Below are positions 27,581 to 39,999 of a stretch of DNA of 64,000 nucleotides, one piece after another. The position numbers and the translations under genes were made by a program. This stretch comes from Eremophila alpestris peregrina (taxonomy: Eukaryota > Chordata > Aves > Passeriformes > Alaudidae), in assembly GCA_009792885.1 (NCBI GenBank), contig WMCF01000089.1, positions 754,737 to 818,736 on the forward strand, given 5' to 3'. Position 1 is the first letter of the stretch. The number at the start of each line of letters is the position of its first letter. The notes below the pieces were generated by a model. It had not been told where the DNA came from, did no database searches, and saw only the letters and a program-made list of their open reading frames with translations.

Positions 27581-30500
27581 AAACCCCAACAAACAGACAA
27601 CTTGGTCAGTTTCAAACTGAAAGCCTCTCATAAAAAAATAAAGGAATTCCATTGGAAAATGTCAAAATGTGTTGTTTACCCTTTCAGGAACTTTTACTCC
27701 CTTCTTTTAAATTAAAGCCCTTTGTCAGTTTGGATCAAATTCAATAAGTAATTTAGTTTGCCACCAAAACACCTTTACAGTCCTGCTTGTCTGGCATCAT
27801 GGTGCTCCTGTGTGCAGTGAGGGCTCTGTTTATGGGCTTTAATATGTGGTGCTAAATTGACCAGTTCTGACTGTGGTACAGGATTACCAAACCCACCTGA
27901 TTCAGCTAGAGCCTGCCTTTCAGAAAGAGACAGTCTGAATCTTAAGGCTACCTAATTTAATTATTGATGAACTAGTAACCAAGACCCATCGTCTGAGTGC
28001 TTACTGACAGACTTCTGTTTTAAAAATGTAAGAAATCCCTAAGTAAACAGTGCAGAGCTGTTATCAGATTTGGAGATGTGTAACTTTGACATTTAGGAGG
28101 AATTGTTTTGCTTGTGTGCAAAGGTTGTAACAAGTCACTTAAGCCTTAAGTGCCAGAGACAAATCTGGGTAGACTTACCAGCAAAGTGAAGGTCCCACAA
28201 ACACTGGCACTGATGTTTGACATGGTAACTTCCCTCTAAATATGCCAGGCTATTGATCCCCCACCCATCTTACAAGGCAGAAATGTGAGGACACCAGAAG
28301 CCTGCCCAGTGGCTCATGGGCAGGGACTGCACATGAGCCCAGCCAGGTCTCAGGGCTCTCTCTGACACCCATTTTTTGTGGGGACTTGTGTTCAGGGCTT
28401 GTGCTCACCAAGGGCACATGAAAATAAAAACCTCTGTCTCCAGGATCCTTTATGAAGTCCGTTGAGCTGAGAGGATGGATTCCAATAGCTGGGCATTCCC
28501 TAAATGCATAATTTCCCTTGTGGTCAGGATTTTCTCCATCCCCAGATGAAAAAAATTCCATGTTTCTTTGATGGCAGAATCACAGTCATACTATGAACAA
28601 ACTCCAATGAGTATTGCTGGAATTAAAAAAGAAGACAAGTGGAAAGGACATGACAATCAGTTGCTTTTTGAAATAAAACAGGGGAAGGAACAGCCCTGTT
28701 TCCCTGCTAAGGCCTTGTTTCACTTTTAATTTGGAATATTCAGCTCCTGTATAGATATATTGACAATACTGATGACGCTTCTGATTAATTATTTATACAA
28801 CCCTTAAGAGGCTGAGCTGTGAGAATGAGACACCCTATCCAGGGTACAAACACAGAACATAAATGTGGGACAAGCACAGGGCACAAGGAGCTGGAAAGAC
28901 AGGAGCAACATAGCTTTGCTCAATTGGTAAGTCTAAATAATTGTCTGCTGGTTTTCACAGGTACCTCAGAAAGCAAAGCTTTAAAGAGAAAATTCAGGAG
29001 AAATTTAAGGAGAAAATAGAGGAACACAGTGATAACCTGTGACTACAGCATTGAGAAAGGGAAAATTATGTTTAACCAGTGGAATGGATGGAGATGTTGA
29101 AAATGTTTGTTTCTTCTTATCAAATGCAACTCCTAACAGGAAACCTTATTTCAGGTTAATGAAATCAGACATTTTAGAGTCAGTACAGGAAAACTACATT
29201 CACAGTTGTGGGCATGTCTGTGGGAAGATCCTGCAAGGTTGGTTGGTTGCTTTTAAGGGGTAGGACTTTAATTTTATACCTTGTGAAAATCATGAAGTTG
29301 ATTGAAGCCAAAATTCACAGATGGGAGGGAAAAAGACAGCAGTTTGCTCTTGAGGGAGGATTATTCTGTCACATAGGACACAATAGAGACCTCTTCTTTT
29401 ACTACTTTAACAAGTTTTGCTTCATGCTGGCATTCCTGCTTCAGAAAGGCACTGTCATGGGAAACGGATTCTGCCTGGAGACCAGACATTGTTCAGGATA
29501 TCCCTTCCACCTCCGCGTGCTATTCAGCATTAAAACAGCCTTAAGCAAAGCCCTGGGACTATTGAAATTTCTTTCTTCATCTCCCCCTTTCTCTTTGACA
29601 AATGTGTGACAAGGATGCAATTGTTTGAAAGCCCAGTGATGGAGAAAACAGAGAGGGAAGCCTTCAGACGTGCCTCAGTGATTTAGAAGCCTTCCCCCAA
29701 GACTTGTGAAAAAGGTCACGGGAGGTCTTCCATAGGGTTCAGCTTCCCAGCAGGGCACTAGATGCCAATGCAAAGGCACTTAAATTCCTTTAACAGCTGA
29801 CCCCTTTGTGGATGTTCCCACCTAGGATTATCCTGGCTCTTGGGGTGAAGAATAGCCCTTAGCCAACTAATGGATCACAGGCCCTTCCCTTTGAATATCT
29901 GCAGTTTGTGTTGGGTAATCGCCCATCCAGCCAGCAGGAAGTTGTTTCTTCATTAAAATGACAAAAGCTTTTGAACGATGAAGATAAGAGTTCTTCTGGT
30001 GAATCATGGGCAGGGCTGGTTTGGGAAATATTGTTTCATGCTACCCAGAAGTTACTCAGCAGCTTGCTGGTAATGTAGCCTTAGCACAGCAGAGGAACCT
30101 CAGGGGCTGATCTGTGCATACATTCCCCAGACAAAGCCCAGCCCAGCCTAGGCCCAAACCAGGTCTTTCCCCCTGCAGCTGCTGGGGCACATGGTGCCTG
30201 AGGTACTCTTGCTGTGAGCAGACATGGGGACCCAGCTTCTGCTGGGCAATAGAGAACTTCAGGAACATGTCTGCAGCGGAAACTTCCACGATCACCAACC
30301 CTCTCCCCAGGGTACTCCTGCTCTGCCTCCTAAAGGGAGAGCACTCCCCCTCCCAAACCCAGCACTCCTGAACCCCATGCACTGGGGCCCCCATGCCAAC
30401 TTCTTCTCTGCCCGTGGACAACCCTTTCCCACCTTCCCCCCCTTTACAGAGCAATTCCTGCTCCTCCAGGCTACATGTTGCCCTCTTAGTGGGGGGGCAT

Positions 30501-32080
30501 AAGGAGGTGGTGTCAGACCCCCTTCCATTAAGGCTAAGCCATTTAAAGATCAGTGGGCCAGAAAGAGGGACCAAGGGTCAGCATCACTGCTCAGAGGAGT
30601 ATTTACATATTTCATGCACTGGTGGTTTCATTTACAGAACTCCAGAAGTCCTTTGAGCAAGGCAGGGACAATGGATCTCTTCTGGCAAGGGCAGCTGTGA
30701 CTGCCAGGTGACCCCCCAGAGTCCTGTGCTATTTCGACTATGACTGGGGGTTCTGCCAGAAAGAGGCAGGAGCTCCCCCAGGCCCAGAGCAGCACAAGAG
30801 TACGGCCCATGGAGGGGTGGTCTGGCTCCTCCACAGTGGACACCAGCCCTGCCTGGTCAGGAGGATGATGCTGACCAATCCAGAAGAGCCACTCCTGTAC
30901 TCCTCCAGCCACTTCAGGGACTGAGCACCCGCCACCAGTGCCGCTGTGATCCGTGAGTGCACAGAGCAGTGCTAGCTGCTGGCCTCTGTGCCTGCTAAAG
31001 AGATGAACTCATCCTTATGCATAGGAGTGTGCATTTCATGGTGCTGCTGCTAATCTGATCACCCCTCTGTGCCCTGGGTCCACGTGGACCCCAGGGGCCA
31101 CAGAACCTGCTGTCAGTCCCAGCCACCCAGAAGGCCAGAAGCCCTGGCAGCCCCAGTGTCTTCCTGTCCTTGTTCCTGCAGGTGTGGGGAGAGACACTGT
31201 GGGCTGCAGGTGCCAGGAAGCCCCAGTGAACCTGCTCTGAGCTCTGGGAGCAGGTGGTCTTTCCCACCTCAGCTCCAGGACTTCAAATGGTGGTAATGTG
31301 CCCTCCATCTCCCCAAGAGCTGCCCTGCACCACAAGACAGGGTATAGCTGCCTGTGAGAGGTGACATGCCTACAAGCTCCATGTGTTTCCATCACTGGCC
31401 CAAGAGAGTTATTTGAGCAGCAGACATATATCCCAAGTCCTTCCATAAACCTCTGCACCAAACCTCCTGCTCTGACTCAGAATAAAACCAGAAAGAAATG
31501 TCTTTCTGTGGCCTCTCTCCCTAACTGACCTCTCCTGAAAGCCCTCTAGGCTTCCAAAACAAACAAAGGGGGAAAAAAATCAAAGAAATGGAATATGATG
31601 AAAACCAAAAAAGAGAGAGAAGAACCTCAGGCACCATTTAGGAAAGTACTGTGTCTTCCTCCGGCACTGTGCCATCTATGCTTCTATGCTTGATGCCTAG
31701 AAGGCTGGGAAAGGTTCTGGGAGAAAAGTCCGCTGTGCAGGAACATTTTAAGGGCCTGAGTGGTAACGAGTCAGTGGTAGATTTGGATTCAGATGTTTCC
31801 TACCTAGTACCTGCCCAATGTACCAGACCTTCCAGGAGAAAGACAAGGGAAGCTATTATTACTAGTTCACAGAAAGGAAACAGGAGCCGAGTAGAAGGAA
31901 TATGTGCTCAGGATAATGCCAGGAACTGGCTGACGGTCTTGGGTGAAAATCTACAGGTTTCAGGCTCTACAGTTTTCAGGGACATAAGATGCAGGAGATG
32001 GAAAACTGTTCATCGCAATCCCACGGTCATTGCTGCTCTGTTGGTTTAAAAGGGAGGGAAGATAGGGTGAAAAGGGAAGG

Positions 32081-32114
32081 TGATGCCATGCTTTTGATGC
32101 CATGCTTTTGATGC
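32081..32114. repeat. 14-bp tandem repeat, 2.4 copies
   Basis: The unit 'tgatgccatgcttt' occurs twice perfectly and then begins a third time. It is a short local duplication. Confidence 0.95.
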
Positions 32115-32399
32115 AGAACCTTTTCTTAATGGTAAAGGAAAGAGAGCAGAGCAAATGAACAATGATCTGCCCTGGAAGACCTGTCTGAGGCCTCTGGGTA
32201 ACATCCTGTTGTTCCATTACTTCAGCCTCTCTGTGGCTGTGCCCCCAAACCTATCAGGCTTGTTCTGCTCATCAGTGAATCAGCCTGCACTTCTCTTTGG
32301 CAGTGCTTGGCGTGCCTGGGGCCATGGATGTAAGGGGGCAGTTCAGTCCAGCTGCTCCTGTCACCAGCAGGTGCCAGGGCTACCTGTGCTGGTTGGTGC

Positions 32400-32570
32400 T
32401 CCAAATTCACAGAGTCGCAGAACGGGTCAGGTTGGAAGGGACTGCAGTGGATTGCAAGGTCCAACCTCAAGGGACAAGGGTTCATCCCAGAGCACATGGC
32501 CATGTGCAACAACTTCTGTCTGTATTTCAAGGAAGGGAGAACCACTGTTTCTTCTATCCACCCATGACAG
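32400..32570 (-). mobile_element. CR1 LINE 3' fragment
   Basis: The plus strand opens with 'cacagagtcgcagaacgggt' and 'caggttggaagggactgcag', the reversed CR1 3' end. It then loses similarity over about 150 bases. It resembles the copy at 1121-1275 in subtype. Confidence 0.75.
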
Positions 32571-34049
32571 AAATGGCACTCTCTGAGTCTGCTGTGGTTT
32601 TTCTGTGGTGCTCTCAGAGTTTCCTTCCTTCTTTCCCTTCCTACCTCCTTCTGCAGGTTTACCTGCCCCCAGGTCTTTGTAGTGCAAAAGGACTGCAGGT
32701 GAGCTCATGCAAATAATGAGCCAAATGTGCAGCTTTCTATCTCACAGGGTCTCTAAACTATTAGCTAGGATTTTGCCTTGGTGTTTAGCTTCCCAGGCAG
32801 GAGCTGGGCAGCTGAGACATCTCATATGGCTACATCAGGCAGGAGTACAAGAAAGCTCTGAGCTTTAGGGTCCCAGCATATTTCATGCTGGACTAGTTCC
32901 CAAGTCTCTGCTTCATGCAGCAGGACAAGCTATCTGCTGGGTTAGCCACAGGCAAAGCTGGGTGCTGCCAGGAATGTGCTGAACTGCCCATAAGGGGAGA
33001 TGATCCCCAGTCATCACAGTGGGGTCTGGCAGCCCCTCCAGACAAGGAGAAGGAAAAAAACCCAAAGCAGCAGCTGCAGAAAAGATATTGCCATGTAACT
33101 GCATGAGGCCCAATGCCTTCACGTAGTGCACACAGCTCCTGCCCCTACAAAGAGGTTGAGCAATAACCTGGCAGGAATTTGATCAGGAGTTAAGTCCCAG
33201 TCACCAAATACAGGTTGCATGGGGCCAGCATGTGGGTGCAAACCCTCTTTACGCTCTGTTTGCCCTCGTTCTGGCACTGAACCTGCCATGAGCTCATTGG
33301 AGAACTTTGTGCACAGCAGCCGCACAAGATACGCTTCCCTCCACACCCAGCCCTGGCCCTGGAGACTCATGCAGTGCTGGAACACCCCTCACTCGGTGCA
33401 GAGGCGACTGCTGTGCAAGCTGGTGCTAGAGCGAGACTCGGGATCAGAAAGACAGCTGTGGTCAGTCTCTGAAGCAAGCAATGTGGGGAGAGGCTGAACT
33501 CTGTGAAGGAATCAGTTGGGATAAGCATCATATGGACTGAGTTTTATTTTGGATTTGCCAGCTGGCCTTAGAACAGCAACATGAAGTAGCATGGCTTTCC
33601 TGGCCACAGTTACACCCTCTTTGCCCAAGAGGTGTTGTAGGAAAGGGCACACAGCAGCACACACCTCCTGATGCCACATTGATAAGGGCACTGGTGGTTC
33701 CAGAGCTAGGTCAGCATCTACACTGACAGGTATGCCAAGCAGCTGGGTGTAAGGGAGAGGGGAGAGAACCCTCAAGCCTCAGAGTGTTGAAGAAACAATC
33801 CATTTCCCCATAACCACCGCCCAGCTTACTCTGGGGTGGCAGAGGCCTTGGTGCCACAGAAACTGGCAGAATGCACTGGGAGAACCGAGTCCAAGCCTGC
33901 CAAGAGTGCCCTCACCTGGGGTCCTTTGCTCCTGGGGGATGCTGCTTGCACCCCAGCCATGTAGCATGCAAGGCCAGTGCTCCAGTCCGGGCTCTGCGAG
34001 TCCAAACACCAGAAAGTATTTCCCATGACCCCCAGCCTCGGGCTCAGGG
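32571..34049. other. Intergenic DNA, nothing recognised
   Basis: Moderate GC, many short open frames on both strands and no recognisable protein. It leads into the CpG-rich patch that begins near 34050. Confidence 0.45.
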
Positions 34050-34470
34050 GTCACAGCACTGCCGGAGCCGCCACAGCCCGCCCTGTTTTTCAGGCTCTAT
34101 CAGACCCGGGGTTTCAGGTTGCGCCGGGAGGACATTCCTCCGGCACCACATTCCTCGCAGGGCTAATCCTCGGGAGAATGCGCCGGCATGCACAGCAGCC
34201 CCAAGCTGCGCCAGCCCGGCCCCAGGCACGGCGGGGCCTGCGCTGGGCCCGGCCTCAGCCCCAGCGGGCCCTGGGCCGGCCTGCAGCTCCCCCGAGCCTC
34301 GTCCCGTGTGCGGCTTCACAGAGAGCCCTTTGCCGCTCAGATCCGCCCACAGCGAAGTCTAAGGAGCAGCAAGACACGAAGTGTCGCTGCCGTGTCGCTG
34401 CCGAAGCCCTGCCACAGGGGCTCCAGCATTTCACTGCCTGCCAGGCATAAGCGCCCGGAGGTGTTAACTG
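34050..34470. promoter_or_regulatory. Isolated CpG-rich patch (CpG-island-like)
   Basis: Across roughly 400 bases the density of CpG dinucleotides is far above the surrounding sequence (about 35 by eye), with GC-rich strings such as 'gcacggcggggcctgcgctg'. Bird CpG islands usually mark promoters. No known first exon is recognisable in either strand, and the open frames through it (up to 163 codons) look like GC-rich chance frames. It lies about 10.4 kb upstream of FOXE1. It could be a non-coding-RNA promoter, a distal regulatory element or an old promoter relic. Confidence 0.5.
34381..34402. repeat. 11-bp direct repeat within the CpG patch
   Basis: The unit 'gtgtcgctgcc' is present twice head to tail with no mismatch. 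Confidence 0.95.
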
Positions 34471-36211
34471 GTCTGGTCTGCTCATGAATGTCAGCTGGTT
34501 TTCTCCCATCCTGGCTTGTAGGACAGGATTTCATCTGCTGAAAGGCTGCCACACTTCTGCCAGTGTTCTTTTCATTTCAGAAATATCATCTCTTAGAACT
34601 TAGTCTTTATCCTCATCTAAGCACAACTCTCCTGCAAGTGTCACATCTCTACTAACGAGGAGAGGCTGGGATGGAAAAGTGTCCTCCTATCTGTGATTCC
34701 CCGATGCTTTAGTTTTCTGCTGTAACCACACCAACGTTATTATTTTACAAGGTGAAATGTTTTAAATAATAATGGAAAAATTACTTTCTCTAATCCACGC
34801 TCTGGAGGTGGTCTCTTGAGCTACTGGTCTGCAATCTAGTAGATGTGTCTGAGAAGATACCAGGTGAACAAAGCACCCTGAAGTAGTTAAAAGACTTAAG
34901 AAAGGATGCAGGGGAAAATTATTTCTATGTCTGCTACAGCTTCTAGAAATCCAACCTTCCTTTCCAGGGCCCAGATATTTAGGCTAGGCTTGTGCTTTCA
35001 CCCTAACTACTCTACTGTCCTTGCTAGAGAAATCTGGTTAAAAATTACCTTAAGCCTTTGTCAAAATTCCAGTGCTTCTCTGTTTAGACTTGGCCAGTGT
35101 AATCCTGGCTAAAAAATGCAGAAAATATTTCAAAGTCCAACTTTAAAAGGACAGTCATTGCTTTATTCGTGTTTAATTAAAAATAATAATGAAGTAATAG
35201 TAATTGTTTTCCAGACCCATGGTAATTAGCAATCCCATGGGAAAGAGCCTCCGTTTCTGCAACTAGTTTGCTTCAATATTGACTTGTTCTAAACACTGCC
35301 AAGGTTTTGAGTTCAGCAATTTGTTGGGAGGGGGTTTCCAACTTTGACTTCTTAGCAGTTTAACTGTCATCCTCCAAAGCACAGAGTTTTACTACAGCCT
35401 CCATTTCCCTTTGTTTTACCTGAACTTCTCATCTTGCTCTGCAAATCCTATGCCAGAATGAGTCATTCCTGCAGGATTAGCTCTGATTTTTCAACTCCTC
35501 TCTGAATCGCCCAGACTAGTTCTGAGGAGAAAAAACTGACACGCCCCATTCAGGATGTGTAAGAAGTGAATAAAAGAAACTACCTTCAGTGCTCAGCCAT
35601 TTGCACTGAACCAGCAAGAACCACCCAATCTCTCCACCAGAGCCGAGCCCTCAGCATGGCACAGCGTCTCTCTCTGACAGCACTGCACTGGCAGGTCCAG
35701 CCCAGGGGATGCACCAATGCCCCACTCTTTTGGGTCATTCCCCCTTGTCGCTGTGGTACACGCAGGGATGTTGGTTTGCTCCACACCCCGGAGGGGGTGT
35801 CCCGAGAATGACCTACGAGGGCCCCCAGGAAGGAATAGGGGCACCATGTGCTGCCCATGGGGTGCACTGCCCTGGTTTTGCTCTCTGAAAACCAGGGAGG
35901 CTGCACTGAGGCCAGCTGTGTTCTCCTGCCTTTAGGGTGGAGGTACCTTAGGGATGCCCCCTCTTTTTGCTGAGAGCAGAGATCAGTCCTTTACCTCCTG
36001 TGTTTAGCACCTTGTCCAGACCAGAGAGTCTTCTGCTCACTTACTGGAAGCAGATCTTAGCTTGTGCCTCCCCTCAGACCTTTTCTTATGTTCACATCGA
36101 AATGAACACTTCTTACAGGAAGAAACGGTATTTTAAAAAATTATTTTCACATTTAATTTTCCACCTCTCCCTTGTTCTCAGGGGTTTTTTTTAAAAGTAA
36201 TAAATACACTC
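34471..36211. other. Intergenic DNA with a TAAT-rich patch
   Basis: No gene was recognised. The stretch 35172-35235 is unusually rich in TAAT/ATTA cores and is discussed as a finding. Confidence 0.45.
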
Positions 36212-36797
36212 TGTTGTGGTTTAACCCCTGCCAGCAACTGAGTCCCTCGCAGCTGCTCACTCACTCCCCCCGGTGGGATAGGGGGACAACTGGGAGAGCA
36301 AAACCAAGAAAACTGAGATAGAGACGGCTTAATAGGTAAAGCAAAAGCCGCACACAACATAAGCAAAGCACACCAAGGAATTAATTCACCGTTTCCCACG
36401 GGCAGGCAGGTGTTCAGCCATCTCCAGGGCAGCAGGGCCCCATCACGCCTCACGGTGACTTGGGCAGACAAACGCCATCACTCCGAACCTCCCCCCGCCT
36501 CCTCCTTCTTCCCCCAGCTTTTTACACCGCCCATGACGCCATATGTTGTGGGATATCCCTTGGGTCAGTTGGGATCAGATATCCAGGCTACGTCCTCTTC
36601 CAACTCTGCGTGCACCCCCAGCCCCCTCTCTGGTCCGGTGGGTGAAGAACAGCAAAGGCTTGGGCTCTGTGTAAGCCCCGCTCAGCAGTAACAAAAGCAT
36701 TCCTCTTACCAACACTTATTTCAGCACAGTTCCAAAACACAGCCCCATACTAGCCACCATTGAAAAAATTAACTCGACTCCAGCTGAAACCAGGCCA
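36212..36797 (-). mobile_element. Solo LTR of an avian endogenous retrovirus (ERVL-like)
   Basis: The two ends are those of a common bird LTR. On the plus strand it starts 'tgttgtggtttaacccctgc' and ends 'ccagctgaaaccaggcca', giving terminal TG...CA. It is about 586 bp and reads on the minus strand. A TATA-like 'gtgtaaaaag' lies at 36527-36518 and a degenerate polyadenylation hexamer at 36333-36328. The flanking pentamers are 'cactc' on the left and 'ctctc' on the right, a 4/5 match that fits a decayed 5-bp target duplication. No gag, pol or env sequence adjoins it, so it is a recombined solo LTR. The family name is uncertain. The ERVL-like assignment rests on similarity to the class of LTR I remember from chicken and songbird genomes. 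Confidence 0.88.
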
Positions 36798-39700
36798 CTC
36801 TCACATAGCAAATTCTGCATTGTCTCACAGCGGAGTAAAAGGGAGGGAATCTCAAAAGTCTTAAAATGATGCCGCTCTGCTTCCCTTTCCAGGTCCAAAA
36901 CATGAAGTGATCCTGGAAGTGATTGTTAAATCACTTGTAAGATGTGTTTTCTGATAATGGTCCTGCATGGTCTGCAAATCTGTGATTTGCATATGAATAC
37001 CCAAACTGCATAAGCAAAACTATGAGAGCCAGCTGAAAGAAAACCCGAGCACCTGGCATTTTGAGAAGTCCTTTGCTTGTGTTCTCAGATCACTTTCTTG
37101 TTTCATTGACAGGAATTGAACTGATTTTACAGAAACTCCTGGAAATAATGTTTTTACCACAGGAACAGAGAGAACTGCAGAAATGACAGGGTTTCTTCTC
37201 CAACAGAAACTTAAAGCATGGTTATACCCCAAGTCAGATCAGCTTGTTCACGGCCATGAGCAAGTCAAATTTTAAAAAGCCCGACAGAGAGAGATTCCAC
37301 AATCTCTTCGGGAAACCTACCCCATGGCTTCACAAGAGAAATGCGGACTGGTCACAGAATGAGTAAGACCAGACTGTCCAAAACTAGAGATTTCTGAAAC
37401 TTTCTGCTGTCTCCGGAAATACATGTAGTGCGCTGCCTATTTTTATTAGCAGCACAAAATTTAAAACCACTTCTTTCTCTCCATATTACCACGATCTACA
37501 CACTTCTGGTTAGAGGTATTGCCTCAGGCAAACGCCGGGCAGATGCTTATCTAGTGTAAATCCCCCCAGATCTGTTAACTTCAGCAGGATGCCAGCGATT
37601 CACTGCCTTTTCAGTCTTGTTAAAAAAAACCAAACTTGAATTTGAGAAATAACTTATTTTCTCATCTGGCGAGAGACATCTTTGTTACAGGCTCAAGCAA
37701 AACTCCAGCAGATTTCGGAAGGTACTTGTAAATAGGGCATTACTTGGTAATTACCATGGTGATTGCTAAAGGGTCAGAGAGAGGCAATGAGAACAAAGGG
37801 GCCTAGGGGAAAAAAACAGGGGCTCTTTGTAAAAGTATTCAGATTTTGTCTGCCAGTGCCAATAAGCTCGAACTATCCCCACTTTACACTTTGTTTTTTA
37901 AATGAAGGCTATTTACATCCCGGAGGCATGGAATTACAGCGGGGTAGCGCTGGGTCCTACCAATCCCCCATCAGCATCAACCCCCCCGACAGCTGAAAGC
38001 ATCCGGACAGCTCACCCTACTGCCAGGCGTGGTTTAGCATCCAGCGGTGCACCGTGCATTGCTCGGGCACATGCACGCACACAATGCTGCAGCTCTTGTG
38101 CCTTTTTAGCTACAATTTTTCCTTCCTCGAGCAGTGCTTGACACACACTCCCCAACCTGGACATCCACCTGGCTGTGTCCGAGGCCGGGAAAGAGCCCGG
38201 AGAGGCTTATCAGCTTTAACTATTTTTAAGCTGGGAGTTTTGCCTCCAGCATCAGGGCCACGCTGTGGCGGCTGTGCCTTTGTCTCTCGCTGCAACCCCT
38301 GCTGCAGTCTCTGACCCGATGTCTTTGATCCCCCAGCCCTGCCTCTGACCTGCTTTGTCGCTAAGGACCTCCCCAGAAAACCCCGAAGAGTCAGAAACTT
38401 GGCACACAAAAGGCCTGAACCTACCTACTGAAACAGCTTATTTTTGTTGATCAAGTAGAGTCACGCAAAGCGTGCTAAAAGCTGCAGTTTCCAGGGAAGG
38501 GCAACAAGTGTTTTGTTTAATAATGCTCAGTATTAATCACAGTTTAATCAGTGATTTTCCTTGGTTTAAATAAAAAGATAACGAACAAAAAAGGACCTTT
38601 TCATGATGTGTGTAGACCAGTCTTAGAAAGCTGTGACATTAGTTTTCATGGTTTTTTGCTTGTACCCAAGTGATGCTGAGTCTTTGATTCCAGACCAAGA
38701 CCTAGAGGAGACGAAATTTAAGTGAGTTTTTTTCTGTCTACCCGTACAAGAGTCTCTCTGCAAAACAAACCTCCCAACTAGTGTTTCAGCAAAGGCTCTT
38801 CACATTCTTCCAGCTCCACCCCCAACCCTTTCTCTCCACATTCCTTGCTTTTTCACGGTACTTCTCCTTTTCCTTCCCCTCCTTCATGTGCTCCCAGTCT
38901 TACCCCACTGCTCCCATCTACTAGCTCCCAACACCTCCTTGGCTGATGCACTGTCTGTGACCACGAGAAAAGTGCTCTGCAAGGACCAAAGTGCTCTGCA
39001 AGGACCAAAGCATGTCTTGGGACAGGGAATTGGTTAGTAAATTACAGGGCATTGACACTGCAATTTGTTAAGAGTTTTAAATGTCCATATTTGGGTGAAA
39101 CAACATGAAGAGCACTGCCAACAAAGAACACCAAGAAATTTCTCTCACCTGCACTGGGAAATTTGCCTCTTAACTCTACAATTTGGCCAAAATGACCTGT
39201 CTTCTCTCCATCTCATGCTTAAGTGTGAGTTAGAAAAAGCCACTGTCTCGGACAATGTGGTTCTGTCTGCAACAAAGAAAAAGGAAAATAAATAACGTTG
39301 CTTTCCACATGGCTTACTGAAGTAAAGCAGGATATTTGCAAACATATTTTGTTCACAATATTGCAATTAATAAGATAATTATACTTAAATAATTAATTCC
39401 CAGCTTCCACAGCAAGAAATTAATAATTCCCTCTAAACTGCTGTATTCTATAATTTTCTATCAAGCATCAGGTTTCACTAGTAGCTGCAAAGAGGCCTGA
39501 ATTACTGCTCTGGCAAATAGTAATTTGTCTTCAAAAGATTTGTCATCAGTGACACTTCCTGTCCACAAGCCTCAGGGTCTTTCTGACCCTGTGGGCCCTC
39601 AGTAGGAGCTTGTGTCAGATGCCAGTGACACCTGTTGGGAGGCAGCAGAGCAGACCTGTCCCAGCAGGGTACCTGGGAAATACTGAGCAGGAGATGTCTG

Positions 39701-39922
39701 TCCTACCAGAGATTCAGCCTCTCAAAACTGTTGAATGACTGCCCACATAGGGCATTTGATAGGCAAAAATGAAATAACTCATTTCCATGCCAACAGTGTC
39801 AGACAGCTATTCAAAGATACTCATCCGGAAGATTTTCATGAGGTGCTGAAATTCACAGGCTTCAAGGGAGCAAGAGCCATGCAAAGTTCCTAACACCTGC
39901 ACACCAAAAAAAAAAAAAAAAA
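36798..39922. other. FOXE1 upstream region, non-coding
   Basis: No exon was recognised. Contains a pair of interlocked palindromes (37746-37763), TAAT-rich patches (38517-38550 and 39365-39430) and a 19-bp tandem duplication (38971-39008). A run of 17 A (39906-39922) adjoins the assembly gap. Confidence 0.45.
38971..39008. repeat. 19-bp perfect tandem duplication
   Basis: The unit 'agtgctctgcaaggaccaa' occurs twice with no mismatch, which suggests a recent local duplication. Confidence 0.97.
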
Positions 39923-39999
39923 NNNNNNNNNNNNNNNNNNNNNNNNNNNNNNNNNNNNNNNNNNNNNNNNNNNNNNNNNNNNNNNNNNNNNNNNNNNNN
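39923..39999. other. Assembly gap (77 N)
   Basis: A run of undetermined bases starts directly after a 17-base A homopolymer. It is followed by further A/C-rich sequence ('ccaaaaaaacaaaaacaccc'), so the missing bases are probably low-complexity and A-rich. The true gap length is unknown. Confidence 1.

Larger units (their letters stand above)
23426..32399. other. Intergenic DNA, nothing recognised apart from simple repeats
   Basis: About 9 kb with no recognisable exon. It contains an A-run (27546-27562) continuing into an A/G-rich stretch, and a 14-bp direct repeat (32081-32114). Open frames up to 172 codons (30056-30574, -) show no domain. This reads as ordinary gene-desert sequence. Confidence 0.45.

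Noticed and set aside
30056..30574. 172-codon minus-strand open frame
   Set aside because: No family motif, and overlapping frames of similar length exist on the other strand.
33871..34450. Several 90-163 codon frames in the orphan CpG patch as a coding first exon
   Set aside because: All are Pro/Ala/Arg-rich GC artefacts in several frames at once. No match to XPA or any other expected neighbour was seen.
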